From NCBI RefSeq assembly GCF_007671675.1, contig NZ_VCGW01000002.1, positions 1,017,964 to 1,081,963 on the forward strand: a stretch of 64,000 nucleotides of DNA. Direction: 5' to 3'. This DNA is from Marinobacter maritimus. GTDB taxonomy: Bacteria; Pseudomonadota; Gammaproteobacteria; Pseudomonadales; Oleiphilaceae. Position numbers and translations under genes: made by a program. How positions within the stretch are numbered: position 1 is the stretch's first letter; each line of letters begins with the position of its first letter. The notes under the pieces are model-generated. The model was not told where the DNA came from. It did no database searches and saw only the letters and a program-made list of their open reading frames with translations. Below, one piece after another: positions 1 through 9,885 of this stretch.

Positions 1-1
1 C

Positions 2-247
2 ACCAGCCTTCATTGTTCCAAGGCACTCCGCGATCTATATATTCACCAGACCCAAGCGGTGGTGCAGATTTATCCAGGCGACGATGAAGCGCACCCCCAT
101 ACTTTGGTCACAACCCGATGGGATGAAGGGCTGATTCCGGGTGAATTTATCTCCAGTGAGTTCACAAACCCCGATGTGAAGGCGTTTTGTGAGTATCTGA
201 GGGCGCAAGCGTTGGGGCTTTGCCGATGGCAGCAGTTTCCGGCTTAA
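2..247 (+). CDS. C-terminal part of an unrecognised protein (truncated by window edge)
   Basis: The frame is open from base 2 to a TAA at 245-247, so only the last 81 codons are present and the start lies outside the window. I do not recognise the family. The visible part is soluble, with no membrane segment and no clear motif; it ends in an aromatic-rich tail (CRWQQFPA). It sits 16 bases before radD on the same strand, so the two may be co-transcribed. GTG codons at 59 and 62 could serve as a start of a short protein, but the frame continues upstream without a stop, which favours a longer gene. Confidence 0.55.
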   Translation, partial: TSLHCSKALRDLYIHQTQAVVQIYPGDDEAHPHTLVTTRWDEGLIPGEFISSEFTNPDVKAFCEYLRAQALGLCRWQQFPA

Positions 248-263
248 ACTTGATTGACCTATA

Positions 264-2051
264 ATGAATGCTCCTTTCAAACTGCGGCCTTACCAGCGCG
301 AAGCCGTTGATGCCACGCTGAAACACTTTCGCAAATCGGATGATTCTGCCGTTATCGTGCTGCCGACCGGTGCGGGTAAAAGTCTGGTCATTGCCGAGTT
401 GGCCCGTATCGCCAAGCGAAAAATTCTGGTGCTGACTCACGTAAAAGAGCTGGTTGAGCAGAATCACGCCAAATACCAGAGCTACGGGTTAACCGCCGGC
501 ATCTTCTCCGCCGGGTTGAAGCGTAAGGAAAACCGGTATCAGGTGACCTTCGCCAGTGTGCAGTCGGTATCGGCCAATCTCGACCAGTTCAGAGATGAGT
601 ACTCATTGATCATCATTGATGAGTGCCATCGGGTCAGCGGTGATGAGAGCAGTCAGTACCAAACAATCATTGAGCTGCTGCGGCAACAGAATGACGCTCT
701 TAAAGTGCTCGGGCTAACCGCCACACCCTATCGTTTGGCTATGGGCTGGATTTATCGCTATCACTACCGGGGCTTTGTTCGTGGCCGTAGTGATGATAGC
801 GACGAGCAGGATAAGCCCTTTGTGCACTGCATTTATGAACTGCCCTTGAGTTATATGATTAATAGGGGGTATCTCACCAGACCTGAGCTGGTTAACGCGG
901 CGGTGGCGCAATACGATTTCTCTGCGCTGCCTCGGAACCGCTTTGGGGAATACGCCGAAAACGATGTTAACCAGCTGTTGAGCAAACATCAGCGTGTAAC
1001 CCGAGCCATTACCGAGCAAGTGATGGAGCTGGCCATTGAGCGTAAGGCGGTGATGATTTTTGCTGCAACGGTGGATCATGCAAGGGAGATCACCGGCTAT
1101 CTGCCGGAACACCAAACAGCCTTGATTACCGGCGCCACCGACTTGAATGAACGGGATTCGCTGATCCAGCGCTTTAAACAGCGGCAGTTAAAGTATCTGG
1201 TGAATGTGTCCGTACTCACCACGGGCTTTGATGCGCCCCATGTGGACTTTATCGCCATTCTTCGTCCTACCCAGTCGGTCAGCCTGTATCAGCAGATCGT
1301 GGGCCGCGGTCTTCGTCTGGACCAAGGTAAAGAGGATTGTCTGGTGATTGATTACGCGGGCAACCGTGTCAATCTGCATCACCCCGAAGTGGGGGAGAAG
1401 AAACCGAACCCCGGTAGTGAGCCGGTGCAGGTGTTCTGTCCGGGCTGTGGTTTTGCCAATATTTTCTGGGGCAAAACTGATAGTGAGGGTCACGTTATCG
1501 AACACTACGGCCGCCGCTGTCAGGGCCTGCTGGAGCCAGCTGAAGAGGGTGAGCCAGAGGCGCGGCTCGCACGCCTTGAGCAGTGCGATTACCGTTTTCG
1601 TTTCAAGGAGTGCCCGCACTGCGGTGGCGAGAATGATATCGCGGCACGTAACTGTCACCAGTGTAAAAAAGCGATTATCGACCCGGATGATCAGCTAAAA
1701 GATGCTCTGAAGCTCAAAGATGCAATGGTGATCCGCTGTGCCGGGATCACCTTGAACGGCAATCACAGCAAACTGAGAATTACCTATCACGCTGAAGACG
1801 GGGAAGAACTCAGCGAGTCTTTTGATTTCCGCAAACCGGCACAGCGCAACGTTTTTAACAAACTGTTTGGGCGGCGTTTAGCGAACAGCCAAGCCCCGCA
1901 AGCGTTCAGCAGGGTTGAAGAGGTGCTTGAGATACAAGCCTTGTTGCCGGCACCGGATTTTGTCATTGCCCGCAAACAAAAGCATTACTGGCAGGTGCAG
2001 GAGCGGATTTTCGATTATATGGGTGCCTATCGTAAGGCTAATGAAGTGTAA
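264..2051 (+). CDS. radD: RadD-like superfamily 2 DNA helicase
   Basis: This 595-residue protein matches the length and layout of RadD (YejH), a cytoplasmic SF2 helicase-type ATPase that in E. coli helps double-strand break repair and interacts with SSB. Seen directly: Walker A LPTGAGKS at residues 33-40, DECH box at 119-122, the GLTATP motif near 151, and motif VI QIVGRGLR near 348. The C-terminal part holds paired cysteines (CPGC near 391, CPHC near 449, CHQC near 465) that look like zinc ribbons, as known for this family. The start ATG at 264 has only a weak ribosome site. The helicase family is certain; the RadD assignment rests on length plus the C-terminal cysteine clusters. Confidence 0.85.
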   Translation: MNAPFKLRPYQREAVDATLKHFRKSDDSAVIVLPTGAGKSLVIAELARIAKRKILVLTHVKELVEQNHAKYQSYGLTAGIFSAGLKRKENRYQVTFASVQSVSANLDQFRDEYSLIIIDECHRVSGDESSQYQTIIELLRQQNDALKVLGLTATPYRLAMGWIYRYHYRGFVRGRSDDSDEQDKPFVHCIYELPLSYMINRGYLTRPELVNAAVAQYDFSALPRNRFGEYAENDVNQLLSKHQRVTRAITEQVMELAIERKAVMIFAATVDHAREITGYLPEHQTALITGATDLNERDSLIQRFKQRQLKYLVNVSVLTTGFDAPHVDFIAILRPTQSVSLYQQIVGRGLRLDQGKEDCLVIDYAGNRVNLHHPEVGEKKPNPGSEPVQVFCPGCGFANIFWGKTDSEGHVIEHYGRRCQGLLEPAEEGEPEARLARLEQCDYRFRFKECPHCGGENDIAARNCHQCKKAIIDPDDQLKDALKLKDAMVIRCAGITLNGNHSKLRITYHAEDGEELSESFDFRKPAQRNVFNKLFGRRLANSQAPQAFSRVEEVLEIQALLPAPDFVIARKQKHYWQVQERIFDYMGAYRKANEV

Positions 2052-2083
2052 AGCTTGTCTTCCTGCTCTGGTTTTCCCATTGA

Positions 2084-3822
<1,739 letters not shown>

Positions 3823-4053
3823 GATTCGTGCCCTCTGAAAGCCCATAGCAGAATCTAGGCTGGAGGCTCAGTGGCGTCCATGCGTTGGATGACGTAGGAG
3901 CCGGGGGAGCGAAGACTGGCGTAAACCACCCCGCAACGCCCTCCAGGCCAGAGGTCTAATGCATTCGATAGAAATAGAGGTTGTAGGCCAGTCGGGTTGG
4001 GCGTTACTGAGGCGCATCGGTTCCATCTTCGCTGACGTGGAGAATGGCGTTGC

Positions 4054-4863
4054 TCATACTCTGTGCTGCAATTGCCGGTACATTCGCGAGCCTATCCAAC
4101 CGGAACCAAGCAAGTACGGTATAGCTCCCAAAACCCACATAATTAACCCTGCCAGTTGCTGGTCCTGAAGGCTGCGTCCGGCTCCGTATAGTGGGCTTTG
4201 AGCGAAGGTGAGCATTGCGCCCAGAAAACCGGTGTGCATCAGAGTGAACAACACTGCAAACAAGGCCCAGCCCACTGTGCGCTGAGGGCTTTTAAGTACC
4301 GACCACCAGAATAGCCCAGCGGTGACCAGAAAACACCCGTGCTCTATGAGATGCCACCAAGGGTTCTTCAGGGCCAGAACGTAAAATTGGGGAATGTGCC
4401 AGAACCAGATCATTACAGCGTGGAGGTACGCCATATAAACCGGATGTTGAACCAGTTTAAGCGTGGGCTGCCACAGCCGTGTCAGCAGCCGCCCGCTCCC
4501 GGCAGCAAGTTGAGGTAAGGGTCGAGTCAGTACCCATAAAGGCGCAATCACCACCATAAACATCATGTGCTGAACCATATGGGCCGCAGCGCTGCTTTCA
4601 GCCCAGTGGTCCAGCGGCCCCCAGAGAGCGAGAAAACTGATTACCATGGTGCTGTGAAAGCCAAATGCTTGCGACCAGTTTGGCGCTACCCGTCGTGCGC
4701 CGATCAGATAGGCCAGCCAGACCGCACTGAAGATGATCAAGCCGATCATGGCGGTCAGTTGCTCTGCACCTTCACTGGTTATCGGACTATGGCCAAAGGC
4801 CGGCGTACTCAGACCAAGCAGAGCGAGACCGAGCCACGACCCACAGCGCCAGTTCAGATACAT
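4054..4863 (-). CDS. ctaG: CtaG-type cytochrome c oxidase assembly factor (caa3_CtaG)
   Basis: A 269-residue polytopic membrane protein of the caa3_CtaG family, which assists metallation and assembly of heme-copper oxidases. After an N-terminal signal-like segment there are about six or seven hydrophobic helices with the histidine-rich family signatures AHMVQHMMFM, HAVMIWFWHIP and HLIEHGCFL. I chose the ATG at 4863 because it overlaps the stop of the upstream small membrane gene by ten bases; the frame itself extends 47 codons further but that part is inside the upstream gene. It is the last gene of the coxB-ctaD-small ORF-ctaG operon. This is the membrane-spanning CtaG family and not the copper chaperone Cox11, which shares the old name. 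Confidence 0.85.
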   Translation of the reverse strand: MYLNWRCGSWLGLALLGLSTPAFGHSPITSEGAEQLTAMIGLIIFSAVWLAYLIGARRVAPNWSQAFGFHSTMVISFLALWGPLDHWAESSAAAHMVQHMMFMVVIAPLWVLTRPLPQLAAGSGRLLTRLWQPTLKLVQHPVYMAYLHAVMIWFWHIPQFYVLALKNPWWHLIEHGCFLVTAGLFWWSVLKSPQRTVGWALFAVLFTLMHTGFLGAMLTFAQSPLYGAGRSLQDQQLAGLIMWVLGAIPYLLGSGWIGSRMYRQLQHRV

Positions 4864-5210
4864 GGTGGCAAGATAGCGCCAGGCAGGGCCAGCATCATCG
4901 ATGCAAACGCCGATACAAGATAGACAGCAGCGGATGTTTTGCTGATAAAAGCTTTGAGGGGCTCCGCGTCTGTGGCCTGTGCCAGTGAAGGCGCTTTCCA
5001 ACACCCATAGGCACAGACCAATAAATAACTCGATACAATGAGCGCAGCGATCAAAGAAGCGGCATTGATCCAGGTCCAGGCGCCAGCCTCAGTATCCGGC
5101 GGGACAAAGGCACAACCGACTGACAGCCCACCATAGAGCAGTACAAACCACAGCGCCCAGATGATCAGCCCCAATACCAGGTTTACCGGATGAAACGGGG
5201 ATGGTTTCAT
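4854..5210 (-). CDS. Small membrane protein of the oxidase operon
   Basis: A 118-residue protein with three strongly hydrophobic segments (around residues 10-28, 48-68 and 90-110). It is translationally coupled on both sides: its ATG shares a base with the TGA of the oxidase I/III gene, and its own stop overlaps the ctaG start. I do not recognise a named domain. Position suggests a small oxidase subunit or assembly helper, comparable to the unnamed small membrane proteins often found in caa3/aa3 operons. That role is inferred from context only. Confidence 0.75.
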   Translation of the reverse strand: MKPSPFHPVNLVLGLIIWALWFVLLYGGLSVGCAFVPPDTEAGAWTWINAASLIAALIVSSYLLVCAYGCWKAPSLAQATDAEPLKAFISKTSAAVYLVSAFASMMLALPGAILPPCI

Positions 5211-7723
5211 CACGCACCCCATGCCATCGGTAGTAGTAAAAACATGGCAAAACTGAGCCAGAAAACTCCCAGAGTATAGACCCAGAATGCCTGAATCACG
5301 ATGGGTTCGTAAGGCACTCTGGCGCCAACATAGCCCAGCTTCACCCGCAACGCCTGTAGTGCTGTAAAAATCACCGCAAGCCCGCTATGCAGCAGCAGGT
5401 AATATAACGCCACCGCCAACACCGCATCATGGGCCAGCTCTGTGGGTTGCAATGATGACGTCTTCAGCACCCAACCCAATAAGCACCAATGAGTCAGCCC
5501 TATGGCCGAGACTGCCCAAAGTTGCAGGCTCAGGCTGCCATCGTTGCCCTTACGCAGTCTTGATACAGCAATACGATAGATCGACACCGCGAGGGCCAGC
5601 AGTGCTCCGCTTACCGCCAGAGGAATTAGCGCCAGTGGGCTGGTTTCGGGCGTCGACCACTGCGGCGCAGCCGTCCAGAGATAGAACCAGCCAAACAACA
5701 ACGAAACATAGAGGGTGCCATTGGCCATCAGACTAATCACCATGCCCCATAACCCGGGTCCGTCGCAGGTACGGGAATGGAGTGGTGGGTCCACGGGATC
5801 ATCGGCACGTACCGGCGCGGCCCGGGGGTGGGCACCGTTCTCCCAGCCCCAGCGAAGCACCAGCAGCAGAGCTACTACAGCGGCTACCAGAGCAATCAGA
5901 TAGACTTTAACCAGCAAGCTGACACATACCACCGCCAGAACAGCCGCAGTTAGCAGGGGAAGCCAGGAGTTGGTGGGCAGGTGAATGACTTCTCTGACTT
6001 TTCCGGTGACGGCGTCTGACCCGTATATATCCCGCCGCAGGTTCTGCACTTCCGCCAGATCATGCTCACCAGCCGCGATGCTTTCTACCAGTTCGGGTCG
6101 CTCCCACATTGGGTGACGGGTAGTGATATCCGGCATGCTGGAAAAATTATAGGCATTCACCGGCATTGGGATTGCCCATTCCAGAGTATCCGCGCCCCAG
6201 GGATTCTGTTCAGCACGGCGACCAAAACGAAAATGCAGCACGATATCGACAATGATCACTGCTACACCGATCGCCATGATGAAGCCACCGATGGAGGACA
6301 CCAGGTTGAGCCAGTCCCAGCCCAGACCCGCTTCATAGGTATAGACCCGCCGGGGCATGCCCAATAGCCCGGTAAGATGCATCAGCAGGAAGGTGATATT
6401 GAAGCCCCCGAAAAATAGCCAAAACCCCCAGCGCCCCATTTTGTCTGAGGGCATACGGCCAGATACATGAGGCAGCCAGTAGTAAAAACCGGCGATTAGC
6501 GGAAACAGCATGCCCCCGACCAGTACGTAGTGCATGTGAGCAACCACAAAGTGCGTGTCGTGAACCTGCCAATTGAAGGGCACCAATGCCAGCATCACGC
6601 CTGTCAGCCCGCCACACACAAACACTATCAGGAATCCAGCGATCCAAAGCATCGGTAGGTGAAACACAACTTTGCCCTGCCACAATGTGGCCAGCCATGC
6701 AAAAATCTGAATAGCCGTGGGAATCGCCACCAGCATGCTGGCGATCGAGAAGAAGGCCTGGGCCAGTTGCGGAATGCCTACCGTAAACATGTGGTGAACC
6801 CACAAGCCAAAGCTGATAAACCCCATCGTAATAATGCCCAGCACAACCCAGCGATAGCCCACCAGCGGATGGCGGGCAAATACCGGAATCAGCGTAGACA
6901 CGATCCCCGCTGCGGGCAGGAAGATAATGTAGACCTCCGGGTGGCCAAACATCCAGAACAGGTGTTGCCATAGCAACGGATCACCACCACCGGAGATTTC
7001 AAAGAAAACGAACCCGGCCGCGCGTTCTAGTTCCAGCAGCACACTGCCAAGAATCAAAGGTGGGAATCCAAAAACGATCATCAGTGCCATGGCTAGGATG
7101 TACCAGCAGAAGATCGGCATTTTGTTGAGCGACATGCCGTTGGCACGGGTTCGCAGAATGGACACCACCAGTTCCACGCCGGCAGAAATTGCAGAGATTT
7201 CCACAAACGTGATGCCCAGCAGCCAGAAGTCCGAACCCGGGCCCGGCGAATAGGTGTTGCTGCTCAGAGGCGTGTACATAAACCAGCCGGCGTCCGGGGC
7301 CACCTCTAGCACCAGGCTGGAGAGAATAATCACGCCGCCAAAGAGGTAACAGTAGTAGCCCAGGGCACTTAACCGGGGAAATGCCAGATCCCGCGTGCCG
7401 ATCATCTTGGGCACGAGGTACATCGCCACCCCCTCCAGTACAGGGATCGCAAACAGGAACATCATCACTGTGCCGTGCATGGTGAAAATCTGGTTATAGA
7501 GGCTTGCGCCAATGATGTCCTGCTCAGGCAATGCAAGCTGCGTGCGGATTAACATCGCTAAAACGCCACCGATCAGGAAAAATGCCATCCCGGTGGCCAT
7601 GAACCTGAATCCTATGGACGTATGGTTGACTGCCGCCAGAGCGCCCCAGCCTGGCAAATTGCCCCACACGTGCTCCAGTTGTGCTTCCCGTTCGCGGTTG
7701 GCCTGCTCCGACAGATTATTCAT
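5210..7723 (-). CDS. ctaD: Cytochrome c oxidase subunits I and III fused
   Basis: An 837-residue fusion: residues 1 to about 560 are heme-copper oxidase subunit I and the region from about 620 on is subunit III (WFYLWTAAPQW and the following helices). It reduces oxygen to water and pumps protons in the cytoplasmic membrane. Ligands are intact: heme a H83 and H398, CuB H261, H310 and H311, heme a3 H396, and the cross-linking Y265 in GHPEVY with E263, which makes it an A1-type enzyme by that motif. D112 of the D channel is present. The K-channel lysine position reads IPTAIQIF, so glutamine 339 replaces it. The start overlaps the coxB stop by eight bases. Subunit I/III fusions with a neighbouring ctaG are a known arrangement. 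Confidence 0.93.
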   Translation of the reverse strand: MNNLSEQANREREAQLEHVWGNLPGWGALAAVNHTSIGFRFMATGMAFFLIGGVLAMLIRTQLALPEQDIIGASLYNQIFTMHGTVMMFLFAIPVLEGVAMYLVPKMIGTRDLAFPRLSALGYYCYLFGGVIILSSLVLEVAPDAGWFMYTPLSSNTYSPGPGSDFWLLGITFVEISAISAGVELVVSILRTRANGMSLNKMPIFCWYILAMALMIVFGFPPLILGSVLLELERAAGFVFFEISGGGDPLLWQHLFWMFGHPEVYIIFLPAAGIVSTLIPVFARHPLVGYRWVVLGIITMGFISFGLWVHHMFTVGIPQLAQAFFSIASMLVAIPTAIQIFAWLATLWQGKVVFHLPMLWIAGFLIVFVCGGLTGVMLALVPFNWQVHDTHFVVAHMHYVLVGGMLFPLIAGFYYWLPHVSGRMPSDKMGRWGFWLFFGGFNITFLLMHLTGLLGMPRRVYTYEAGLGWDWLNLVSSIGGFIMAIGVAVIIVDIVLHFRFGRRAEQNPWGADTLEWAIPMPVNAYNFSSMPDITTRHPMWERPELVESIAAGEHDLAEVQNLRRDIYGSDAVTGKVREVIHLPTNSWLPLLTAAVLAVVCVSLLVKVYLIALVAAVVALLLVLRWGWENGAHPRAAPVRADDPVDPPLHSRTCDGPGLWGMVISLMANGTLYVSLLFGWFYLWTAAPQWSTPETSPLALIPLAVSGALLALAVSIYRIAVSRLRKGNDGSLSLQLWAVSAIGLTHWCLLGWVLKTSSLQPTELAHDAVLAVALYYLLLHSGLAVIFTALQALRVKLGYVGARVPYEPIVIQAFWVYTLGVFWLSFAMFLLLPMAWGA

Positions 7724-8453
7724 TGCCGGCCTCCTGCCGAAGCCATGTCTGGTAATCTTCGGGACTGTAGGCGGTTATCGTGAATTTCATATGGGCATGC
7801 TGGGTGCCGCAGAACTCGGCACACTGGCCACGATAGGTGCCGGGTTCATCGGCTTGCAGTCGCAGCACATTGGTCCGTCCGGGCAGCATATCCAGCTTGC
7901 CTCCCAGGCGTGGCACCCAGAACGAATGAATAACATCAGCACTGGTAAGGTGGAGGTCAAGGGGGACACCGGCTGGAACGTGCAGTTCGTCCTTCAGCGT
8001 AATGTCTGAATCCGGATAATGCACTTCCCACCACCATTGGTGTGCCGTAACGTTGATCCGAAGCGCTTTCCCTTCTGCAAGCGGCAGCGGCAGCATTCGA
8101 TGGCCGGCGGGTACACCAAACGCCAGAATCACCGCCATACTGGTGATCGGTAGCACCAGGCCGCCCCAGAGAATCCACCGGTTCTGGACCTGCCTGGCTC
8201 GGGCTTTCGAGACGGGCTCCGGTGCGCGCCTGATGGCATAAAGCCAAAGTGCGATCACTACCACGAGAACCAACGTGAACCAGCCAAACATTCCCCACCA
8301 CAACCATGCTGCCGAGAGAGCGTTAGGGCCTGCGGGAGAAAGCATGGAGAACTCCCCCTGACATCCGGTCAACAATCCACCTGTGCCAACCACACTCAAG
8401 GCTGCTACTCTTTTTATTTCTGGCGGAGGACAACTCCTGTTTCGCACCTGCAC
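7716..8453 (-). CDS. coxB: Cytochrome c oxidase subunit II (CuA), lipoprotein-type
   Basis: Carries the CuA electron-entry site. After a lipobox (LLTGC) come two transmembrane helices and a periplasmic cupredoxin domain with QWWWEVHYP, HSFWVP and the CuA loop CAEFCGTQHAHM, so all copper ligands (H, C, E, C, H, M) are present. There is no C-terminal cytochrome c domain, so it is aa3-like rather than caa3-like. The start is uncertain: in-frame GTG codons at 8453 and 8447 are the only standard starts that leave a signal peptide before the lipobox, and neither has a good ribosome site. The open frame goes to 9074 but that part is antisense to the DUF2231 gene. First gene of the four-gene oxidase operon. 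Confidence 0.88.
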   Translation of the reverse strand: MQVRNRSCPPPEIKRVAALSVVGTGGLLTGCQGEFSMLSPAGPNALSAAWLWWGMFGWFTLVLVVVIALWLYAIRRAPEPVSKARARQVQNRWILWGGLVLPITSMAVILAFGVPAGHRMLPLPLAEGKALRINVTAHQWWWEVHYPDSDITLKDELHVPAGVPLDLHLTSADVIHSFWVPRLGGKLDMLPGRTNVLRLQADEPGTYRGQCAEFCGTQHAHMKFTITAYSPEDYQTWLRQEAGNE

Positions 8454-8468
8454 GCTCTGAGGGCAACC

Positions 8469-8948
8469 ATGGCCAAGGAACATATTGTCAGTCGTATGTC
8501 GATTATGGGTCACCCGATCCACCCCATGCTGATCCATTTCCCGGTGGCCGCTCTGCTGCTGCTCATCGCCACAGACATTGGCTACGTCATGACCGGTGAT
8601 TTCTTCTGGGCTCGCGCAGGACTCTGGCTTGCAGTAATCGGTATGGCAGGTGGTTGGATGTCTGGCTCGGTCGGGTTGTTGGATCTCATCATCGTTGAAC
8701 AGATACGTCGCCTGATTACTGCATGGTGTCACGCGCTGCTGGCCGTGATGCTGCTTTCCATTGCGACTCTTAATTGGTTCATCAGGGTGGGTGAGCCCGA
8801 ACAGCTTATTATGCCGTGGGGGCTTTACCTTTCTTTGCTTACCGGTGTGTTGATAACCATCACCAGTTTGCTGGGGGGCGAGCTGGTCTATGATCACGCT
8901 GTTGGTGTTTCCCCTGAAAAGATGGCGGAGCGCCGACGCAGCCCTTGA
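8469..8948 (+). CDS. DUF2231 family membrane protein
   Basis: A 159-residue inner-membrane protein with the DUF2231 opening GHPIHPMLIHFPVA at residues 14-27 and four predicted membrane helices. The biochemical role of the family is unknown; members often lie near respiratory or redox genes, as here beside coxB. Its ATG lies only 15 bases from the earliest coxB start on the other strand, so the two genes are divergent with almost no space between their coding regions and must share or overlap promoter elements. Confidence 0.85.
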   Translation: MAKEHIVSRMSIMGHPIHPMLIHFPVAALLLLIATDIGYVMTGDFFWARAGLWLAVIGMAGGWMSGSVGLLDLIIVEQIRRLITAWCHALLAVMLLSIATLNWFIRVGEPEQLIMPWGLYLSLLTGVLITITSLLGGELVYDHAVGVSPEKMAERRRSP

Positions 8949-8980
8949 TGAGGCGGTGAGCCTGGCATGCTTTTCGAACA

Positions 8981-9421
8981 TTATGCGCCACTCCCGAAAA
9001 CGGGCTTGGCAAGCACTGTCCATAACACTGCTGCGATCAGCATGCAGGTTACCGTAGCCGAGACAAGACACCACCGTTGCACGTGCTTACCATTACCGGT
9101 CTCTGCCCGCAGGATCAACAATCCCAGCAGGGTGTGATTAATAACCAGAAACACTACCAGCGTCAGTTTGACGATCAGCCAAATACCAATATTGTGGTGG
9201 ACAACAAATATTAGCGTACCTGCAATGATGGAAAGCAATGCAACCGGTGTGGCGATATGGGTAAAGAGCAACCTGGGGAGGTGTTCTCGGAGCACAGCTC
9301 GACTTCCTGAACCTGAAGCTGAGGCGGTATAAACAGTTCTGGCCAGCAGCGCCGGAAGGTACACCAGCAAGGCAGCCCAAAAGAGCAGAGCTGCGATATG
9401 AAGAATAAGGAGCCAGTTCAA
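8981..9421 (-). CDS. CopD/HemJ-like four-helix membrane protein
   Basis: A 146-residue membrane protein with four helices. The opening (LHIAALLFWAALLVYLPALL) resembles the first helix of HemJ and CopD-type proteins, with a conserved histidine early and another in FTHIATP. Known relatives act in heme synthesis (HemJ, protoporphyrinogen oxidation) or copper handling (CopD). It lies next to the oxidase cluster, so a role in heme or copper supply is plausible, but I cannot separate these two options from sequence alone. It converges with the DUF2231 gene and is 32 bases from it. Confidence 0.65.
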   Translation of the reverse strand: MNWLLILHIAALLFWAALLVYLPALLARTVYTASASGSGSRAVLREHLPRLLFTHIATPVALLSIIAGTLIFVVHHNIGIWLIVKLTLVVFLVINHTLLGLLILRAETGNGKHVQRWCLVSATVTCMLIAAVLWTVLAKPVFGSGA

Positions 9422-9885
9422 GGTGAAGACTACCTCTCTGCTGCAGTGGTTTTTACTTTAACCCGTTCAAAACCTTACCATTGAGCCTGCCGGGGAACAA
9501 AGTCAAATGCGACGAAACAGGTTGGTGTCGTGGCATAGTGAACTTGGTTACGTGATTGGAAACCTGGGCCAGTCGAGGTTTTCGCGTCACTCAAGACGGC
9601 CCATATTGATCATGGGATTATCAGGGTAGCTATCGGAAGGCGCAGTAAAAATCCGGGCAGACTGCTGTTTTTAACACAACCTTTCTATTCCGTTACCTAA
9701 TTGAATTGCCCCTTGTGTACTTCCTCTCTACAGTCCGGAAATTCTTGCCGAAAGAGCGTTCTCAAATACTAAAGCCCTTGGCAGGAGCTGAAGCATTGGC
9801 GGTCTGTGTGCGGTTGCTGACGGCCCCGCCCTAAAAGCAATTCGTGCTGTACCTAATCCCTGAACTCAGGATAGAAAGGAAGAGA
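9422..9885. other. Non-coding stretch with an iron-ADH relic and a short repeat
   Basis: No convincing gene. Two things stand out. Around 9510-9600 the plus strand resembles codons near the start of the intact iron-type alcohol dehydrogenase at 12909: bases 9574-9600 match 13049-13075 at about 25 of 27 positions, and the surrounding frame reads like that protein (ATK..., then EVFASLKT) but contains two stops. At 9647-9663 there is a 17-base sequence that recurs with one mismatch at 11596-11612. An AAGGA ribosome site for the next gene lies at 9876-9880. Confidence 0.55.

Noticed and set aside
162..467. Minus-strand open frame over the start of radD
   Set aside because: It is the shadow of a strongly coding plus-strand helicase and has no family wording or ribosome site.
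8454..9074. Long N-terminal extension of coxB
   Set aside because: It is antisense to the DUF2231 gene, and the lipobox shows that CoxB begins just before 8440.
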